A stretch of DNA of 64,000 nucleotides, taken from NCBI RefSeq assembly GCF_030285625.1, contig NZ_CP127294.1, positions 5,242,501 to 5,306,500 on the forward strand, in the 5' to 3' direction. This document shows, in pieces, positions 59,982 to 64,000 of the stretch (positions are counted from its first letter, which is position 1; each line of letters begins with the position of its first letter). The translations under genes were made by a program, and so were the position numbers. This stretch comes from Amycolatopsis sp. 2-15. GTDB taxonomy: Bacteria; Actinomycetota; Actinomycetes; Mycobacteriales; Pseudonocardiaceae. Below the pieces are notes generated by a model that worked only from the letters and a program-made list of their open reading frames with translations, did not search any database and had not been told where the DNA came from.

Positions 59982-61733
59982 TCAGCCGAGCGTGATCAGC
60001 GGAGCCCCGGCCGCGACGGACGTGCCGGGAGAGACGAGGACGGTCCCGACGACACCGCCGACGTCCGTGCGCACCTGCATCTCCATCTTCATCGCCTCCA
60101 GCACCGCGACGACGTCACCCGCGGCGACCTCCTGCCCGGGCTCGACCCGGACCGCCACGACCGTGGCGTCCATCGGCGCGGTGGGCGGCCCACCGGCGGT
60201 CGCGCCCGCGGTGCTGCCGGATTCGGTGTCGCGCGGCGGTCGTGCCGACACGGCGGCAACCCCAGGCCGCTGGGCGCGCCCGTAGACCGCGATCTCGACC
60301 GGTCCACGGTCCGTGGCGATCCGGACCAGCCTGGCGGGCACGGCGTTCGTCGCGCAGGCGTGTGGTGCAGGGGGCGCAGCCGGCGCTGCGGCCGGCACCC
60401 ACTCTCGTTCGACGGATCCCGTGTCGTGCCTGCCTTCCGTGAACGACGCCGATGCGAGGATCGTGCGCAGGTACGGCGCGGTCGTCGGCGGACCCTCGAC
60501 CCGCAGTTCGCCCAACGCGCCGACGAGCCGGCGTCGCGCGCTGTCGCGATCGGCACCGTGGGCGAGGACCTTGCCGAAGAGCGAGTCGTACATCGCCGGC
60601 ACCGCGTCGCCGGTCTCGACGCCGAAGTCGTTGCGGATCCCCGGCCCCAGCGGCAACGCCAGGCCGGTCACGGTGCCCGGCGCCGGCCGGAAACCCGCCG
60701 ACGGATCCTCGGCCGCGATGCGGGCCTGGATCGCGTGCCCGCGCACCACCACGTCGTCCTGCGTGAACGGCAGCGGCTCACCGAGCGCGACCCGCAGCTG
60801 CGCCGCGACGAGGTCGAGGCCGGTCACCAGCTCGGTCACGCCGTGCTCGACCTGCAGCCGCGTGTTCATCTCCAGGAAGAAGAACTCGCCGGTCTCCGGG
60901 AGCACGAGGAACTCGACCGTGCCCGCGCCGACGTAACCGACCTCGCGCGCCAGCGCCACGGCCGCCTCCCGCAGCGCGGTCCGCACCCGGTCCGGCAGGC
61001 CGAACGCCGGCGCCTCCTCGATGAGCTTCTGGTGCCGGCGCTGCACCGAGCAGTCCCGGTCGGCCAGGTGGACCACCGTGCCGTGCGCGTCGCCGAACAC
61101 CTGCACCTCGACGTGGCGCACCGGCTGGAGGTAGCGCTCGAGGTGCACCTCCGACCGGCCGAACGCGGCACCCGCCTCCCGCGCGGCGGCGGCCATCGCC
61201 TCGGCCAGCCCGTCGGCCGACGTCACGACCCGCATGCCGCGCCCACCGCCGCCGAACGAAGCCTTGACCACCAAGGGAAACCCGATCCGGTCGGCCTCGG
61301 CCGCCGCTTGGTCGGTGGTGAGATCCGCGGTGCCGGGCGGCACCGGCACGCCGCACTTCCCGGCGACCGCACGCGCCGCGACCTTGTCGCCCATCCGCGC
61401 GATGACCGCCGCGGACGGCCCGACGAACATCAGCCCCGCCGCGGTGACGGCCTCGGCGAACCCGGCGTCCTCGCTGAGCAGGCCGTAACCGGGGTGCACG
61501 AGGCTCGCGCCGGCCGCTTTCGCCGCACCCAGCACCGCGTCGACGTCCAGGTAGGACGCTCGCGCCGGCGGCGGTCCGATCCGGAAGCCTTCGTCGGCCA
61601 GGCGGACGTGCAGCGCGCCGGCGTCGGCGTCGCTGTAGACGGCGGCGGCCCGCAGGCCGAGCTCGTGGCACGCGCGGATGATGCGCACCGCGATCTCGCC
61701 GCGGTTCGCCACCAGGACGGTCGCCTCTGGCAT
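59982..61733 (-). CDS. Acyl-CoA carboxylase alpha subunit (biotin carboxylase + BCCP)
   Basis: A 583-residue protein combining biotin carboxylase (VLVANRGEIAVRIIRACHEL, SFGGGGRGMRVV, FLEMNTRLQVEHGVTE) with a C-terminal biotinyl domain whose lysine is in VLEAMKMEM. It fixes bicarbonate onto biotin with ATP and hands it to the beta subunit encoded divergently at 61893. ATG 61733 (MPEATVLVANRGE) is preferred over the longer frame. Size fits AccA3-type; the acyl-CoA substrate is set by the partner beta subunit. Confidence 0.92.
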   Translation of the reverse strand: MPEATVLVANRGEIAVRIIRACHELGLRAAAVYSDADAGALHVRLADEGFRIGPPPARASYLDVDAVLGAAKAAGASLVHPGYGLLSEDAGFAEAVTAAGLMFVGPSAAVIARMGDKVAARAVAGKCGVPVPPGTADLTTDQAAAEADRIGFPLVVKASFGGGGRGMRVVTSADGLAEAMAAAAREAGAAFGRSEVHLERYLQPVRHVEVQVFGDAHGTVVHLADRDCSVQRRHQKLIEEAPAFGLPDRVRTALREAAVALAREVGYVGAGTVEFLVLPETGEFFFLEMNTRLQVEHGVTELVTGLDLVAAQLRVALGEPLPFTQDDVVVRGHAIQARIAAEDPSAGFRPAPGTVTGLALPLGPGIRNDFGVETGDAVPAMYDSLFGKVLAHGADRDSARRRLVGALGELRVEGPPTTAPYLRTILASASFTEGRHDTGSVEREWVPAAAPAAPPAPHACATNAVPARLVRIATDRGPVEIAVYGRAQRPGVAAVSARPPRDTESGSTAGATAGGPPTAPMDATVVAVRVEPGQEVAAGDVVAVLEAMKMEMQVRTDVGGVVGTVLVSPGTSVAAGAPLITLG

Positions 61734-61818
61734 GTCGGTGTCCCTCACGTCCGTGGTGTCGCTGCACACCCGTCTTGGGGGTTCCGTCGCGGACGACGAG
61801 CACCCCGTGGAGAACTGT

Positions 61819-61840
61819 CTACCAACCAGTCGTCTGATAG
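61819..61840. promoter_or_regulatory. Putative shared operator, site 4
   Basis: CTACCAACCAGTCGTCTGATAG, an imperfect palindrome (CTACCA/CTATCAG ends) between the divergent carboxylase alpha and beta genes. It starts like site 3 (CTACCAA) and carries the ACCAACC of site 2. Confidence 0.45.
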
Positions 61841-61892
61841 TCTAGGGTCGGCTCCGGGGACGGACCACCCGATCCCGGCCAGGGGAGGTCCC

Positions 61893-63473
61893 GTGACGAC
61901 GAGGAGCACCGTGCGCGACGACTCGGGTGACGACACCGCCGAACCGGCCGAGGTCACGATGGCCGACCGGCTCGCCGTCCTCCGCGAGAAGCAGGCGGCC
62001 GCCCACGCCAGCGGCGGCCCGGAAGGGCTGCGCCGGCACCGGGAATCCGGCCGGCTGCCCGTGCGTGAGCGGATCGAGCTGCTCGTCGACTCCGGCTCGT
62101 GGTTCGAGATCGGCGCGCTCGCGCTGCCGGAGCTGCGCCGGGAAAAGCCGATCCCCGGCGACGCCGTGGTGACCGGGTTCGGTCTGCTCGACGGCCGGCG
62201 CATCGGCGTGATCGGCATCGACTCCTCCGTGGTGGCCGGCACGACCGCCCCCATCAGCATGCGTAAGCAGGGCCGGCTCATCGAGCACGCGCAACGCCAC
62301 GGGTTCCCTCTCGTCCTGCTGTGCGACGCCGACGGCGGCCGGATGCCGGACGTCTCCGGCTGGCGGTTTTCCGGTCTCCCCTTGGACTTCACCACGTTCC
62401 TCAAGCCGCCGCCCGGCGAGCCGGTGGTGCCGAGGGCCGCGGCCGTGCTCGGCCCGAGCTACGGCGACTCCGCGCTGCACGCCTCGACCGCGCACTTCGT
62501 GGTGATGGTGCGCAGCGGGTCGATCGCGCTCTCGGGCCCGTCGGTCGTGGAGCCGGCGATCGGCGAGAAGGTCACCGACACCGAGCTGGGCGGCCCGGCC
62601 GCCGCGACGGAAGCGGGCAACGCGCACCTCGTCGTGGAGACCGAGGCCGACGCGATGGACGCCATCGCCGCGTTCCTGTCCTACCTGCCGCAGAACTCGA
62701 CGCTGACGCCGCCGCTCGCCCCGCCGCGGCCACCGGCTCGCGACCCGCGTGAGCTCGAGTCGATCGTGCCGCTGGGCCCGCGCTCGGGCTACGACATGCG
62801 CGACGTGTTCGCGTGCATCGCCGACGAAGCGAGCGTGCTGCCGTGGGCCGACGGCTGGGGGCCGGGCCTGCTGTGCGCTCTCGCGCGGATCGAAGGGCGG
62901 CCGGTCGGGCTCATCGGCAACCAGCCGATCGTGCGCGCCGGGGCGCTGGAGCCGCCGACGCTGGCGAAGGAGCGGACGTTCGTGAAGCTGTGCGACACGT
63001 TCGGCCTGCCGCTGGTGTTCCTGCACGACGTGCCCGGCCTGATGATCGGCACCCAGGCCGAGCGTGGCGGCATCCTGCACGGTTACGAAGGGCTCGTCTC
63101 CGCGATCGCCGAAGCCACCGTGCCGAAGGTCGGGGTGGTGCTGCGCAAGGCCTACGGCGGCGGGCACTTCGCGATGGGCGGGCGCCCGACGAAACCGGAC
63201 TTCCTCTACGCGTGGCCGAGTGCGGAGCTGGGGTTCATGGCGCCCGAGACCGGCATCCGCACCATCCACCGGCGCCGGCTGGAACGCGTACTGGCCGAGG
63301 AAGGGCCGGAGGCGCACGCGGCACTCGTCGCCGAGCTGACCGAGGAGTGGATCAGCGAGGCCGAGCCGTGGGAGGCCGCCGCGCACCTATCGCTGGACGA
63401 CGTCATCGAGCCCGCCCGCACGCGGGAGGTCATCGCGACGAGCATCGAGATCGCCTCGGGAGGATTTGCGTGA
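61893..63473 (+). CDS. Acyl-CoA carboxylase beta subunit (carboxyltransferase)
   Basis: A 526-residue carboxyltransferase of the PccB/MccB/AccD family: RHRESGRLPVRERIELLVDS, GVIGIDSSVVAGTTAPISMR, PLVFLHDVPGLMIGTQAERG and VVLRKAYGGGHFAMGGRPTK hold the CoA and biotin sites. Divergence in the acyl pocket region prevents naming the substrate (propionyl-, methylcrotonyl- and geranyl-CoA are all possible). GTG start with GGGGAGG. GTGA overlap with the enoyl-CoA hydratase gene supports a carboxylate-then-hydrate route as in leucine or acyclic-terpene degradation. Confidence 0.9.
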   Translation: MTTRSTVRDDSGDDTAEPAEVTMADRLAVLREKQAAAHASGGPEGLRRHRESGRLPVRERIELLVDSGSWFEIGALALPELRREKPIPGDAVVTGFGLLDGRRIGVIGIDSSVVAGTTAPISMRKQGRLIEHAQRHGFPLVLLCDADGGRMPDVSGWRFSGLPLDFTTFLKPPPGEPVVPRAAAVLGPSYGDSALHASTAHFVVMVRSGSIALSGPSVVEPAIGEKVTDTELGGPAAATEAGNAHLVVETEADAMDAIAAFLSYLPQNSTLTPPLAPPRPPARDPRELESIVPLGPRSGYDMRDVFACIADEASVLPWADGWGPGLLCALARIEGRPVGLIGNQPIVRAGALEPPTLAKERTFVKLCDTFGLPLVFLHDVPGLMIGTQAERGGILHGYEGLVSAIAEATVPKVGVVLRKAYGGGHFAMGGRPTKPDFLYAWPSAELGFMAPETGIRTIHRRRLERVLAEEGPEAHAALVAELTEEWISEAEPWEAAAHLSLDDVIEPARTREVIATSIEIASGGFA

Positions 63474-64000
63474 GCACCTGGAATCCCGCCGCGGCCCGCA
63501 CCTTGCGGGTCGAGGTCGACGACACCGGCGACGGCTCGGGCGCGGTCGCGGTGCTCACCCTGGACACCCCGGGCAAGCTCAACGCGATGGGCCGCGACTT
63601 CTGGCCGGAGCTGCGGGAAGCGTTGGCCCACTTGGCCTCCGACGGCCGCACCCGAGCCGTGATCATCACCGGCGCCGGCGACAAGGCATTCTCGGCCGGC
63701 GGCGACATCGCGAGTTTCGCCGACCTGACCGACGTCGTGGCCAAGCGGGAGTTCCAGCAGGACTGCATGCGCACCTTCGCCGCGGTGGAGGAGTCGCCGC
63801 TGCCGATCGTCGCGGCCGTGAACGGGTTCGCGCTCGGCGGCGGGTGCGAACTGGCGCTGGCGTGCGACGTGGTGGTGGCCGCCGACACGGCGACGTTCGG
63901 GATGCCGGAGTGCGGCGTCGGGCTGGTGCCGGGGTTCGGGGTGCTGCGCGCGCCGTCGGTGATCGGGCGGCACTGGACGAAGCTCATGATGTTCGGCGGC
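63470..64000 (+). CDS. Enoyl-CoA hydratase/isomerase family, N-terminal part (runs off the window)
   Basis: The first 177 codons of a crotonase-fold protein. CoA-binding and oxyanion segments are clear: LDTPGKLNAMGRDFWPEL, AFSAGGDIASF and VNGFALGGGCELALACDVVV. Glu in MPECGVGLVPGFGVLRAPSV fits one catalytic position. GTG start overlapping the carboxyltransferase stop, so the two are coupled; it probably hydrates the unsaturated carboxylated acyl-CoA. The C-terminus lies outside. Confidence 0.9.
   Translation, partial: MSTWNPAAARTLRVEVDDTGDGSGAVAVLTLDTPGKLNAMGRDFWPELREALAHLASDGRTRAVIITGAGDKAFSAGGDIASFADLTDVVAKREFQQDCMRTFAAVEESPLPIVAAVNGFALGGGCELALACDVVVAADTATFGMPECGVGLVPGFGVLRAPSVIGRHWTKLMMFGG

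Overview
The window is high-GC, gene-dense actinomycete DNA. Many GTG/TTG starts, actinobacterial families (DUF5313-type membrane protein, F420-type luciferase-like oxidoreductase, mycofactocin-coupled dehydrogenase) and the overall style suggest the Pseudonocardiaceae, perhaps Amycolatopsis; the genus is an inference. There are no phage, transposase, integrase or CRISPR genes and no rRNA.

Layout. 0-1.5 kb: a cytochrome P450-type electron supply (3Fe-4S ferredoxin and its FAD reductase) beside the first codons of a PEP-utilising enzyme. 1.7-10 kb: SurE, two acetyltransferases, an Lrp regulator divergent from a fused indolepyruvate ferredoxin oxidoreductase, a frameshifted FUSC membrane protein and a small secreted protein. 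10.5-13.9 kb: a sugar/acid uptake and lyase unit (MFS transporter, DapA/NanA-type lyase) divergent from a LacI regulator, with a clear palindromic operator between them. 14-20 kb: PAP2 phosphatase, a divergent MurC paralogue, a nucleotidyltransferase, small membrane and lipoproteins, and a LigD split into ligase and polymerase genes. 20.3-25.9 kb: a likely TetR-controlled operon (alpha/beta hydrolase, taurine/nitrate-type ABC importer, CaiB CoA-transferase, TetR). 26-29.1 kb: VOC protein, DJ-1/PfpI protein, nitronate monooxygenase and a frameshifted LysR regulator.

29.1-31 kb is the most unusual part. A 56-codon orphan gene with its own promoter and terminator is followed by an array of 13 good tRNA genes and one degenerate tRNA-like element in 1.3 kb: Tyr, Glu, Arg, Asp, Pro, Glu, Leu, Leu, Gln, Gln, Ser, Ser, Arg, initiator-Met-like. 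Several are atypical (Leu anticodons on short-variable-arm bodies, C instead of U at position 33). Three of the wider spacers carry hairpins, and the array ends in a UUCG-capped hairpin and a perfect 17-bp inverted repeat.

31-44.8 kb is ordinary accessory content: cupin, LuxR regulator, uracil-DNA glycosylase family, glutaminase, truncated haemoglobin, a fluoroacetate-dehalogenase-like hydrolase with all catalytic residues, an S53 protease, a sulfatase, OsmC, MerR, an esterase and a VIT/CCC1 protein. Three short genes here carry single-base frameshifts.

44.8-64 kb is a catabolic supercluster: three acyl-CoA synthetases, two related FAD oxidoreductases, an F420-type oxidoreductase, two SnoaL-like proteins, a P450, three short-chain dehydrogenases (one mycofactocin-type), a VOC protein, both subunits of a biotin-dependent acyl-CoA carboxylase and an enoyl-CoA hydratase. 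A plausible reading is oxidation of a hydrophobic or terpenoid-like substrate to an acid, CoA activation, carboxylation and hydration. Related palindromes at 48.16, 52.35, 52.41 and 61.83 kb suggest one shared regulator. The substrate cannot be read from the sequence.
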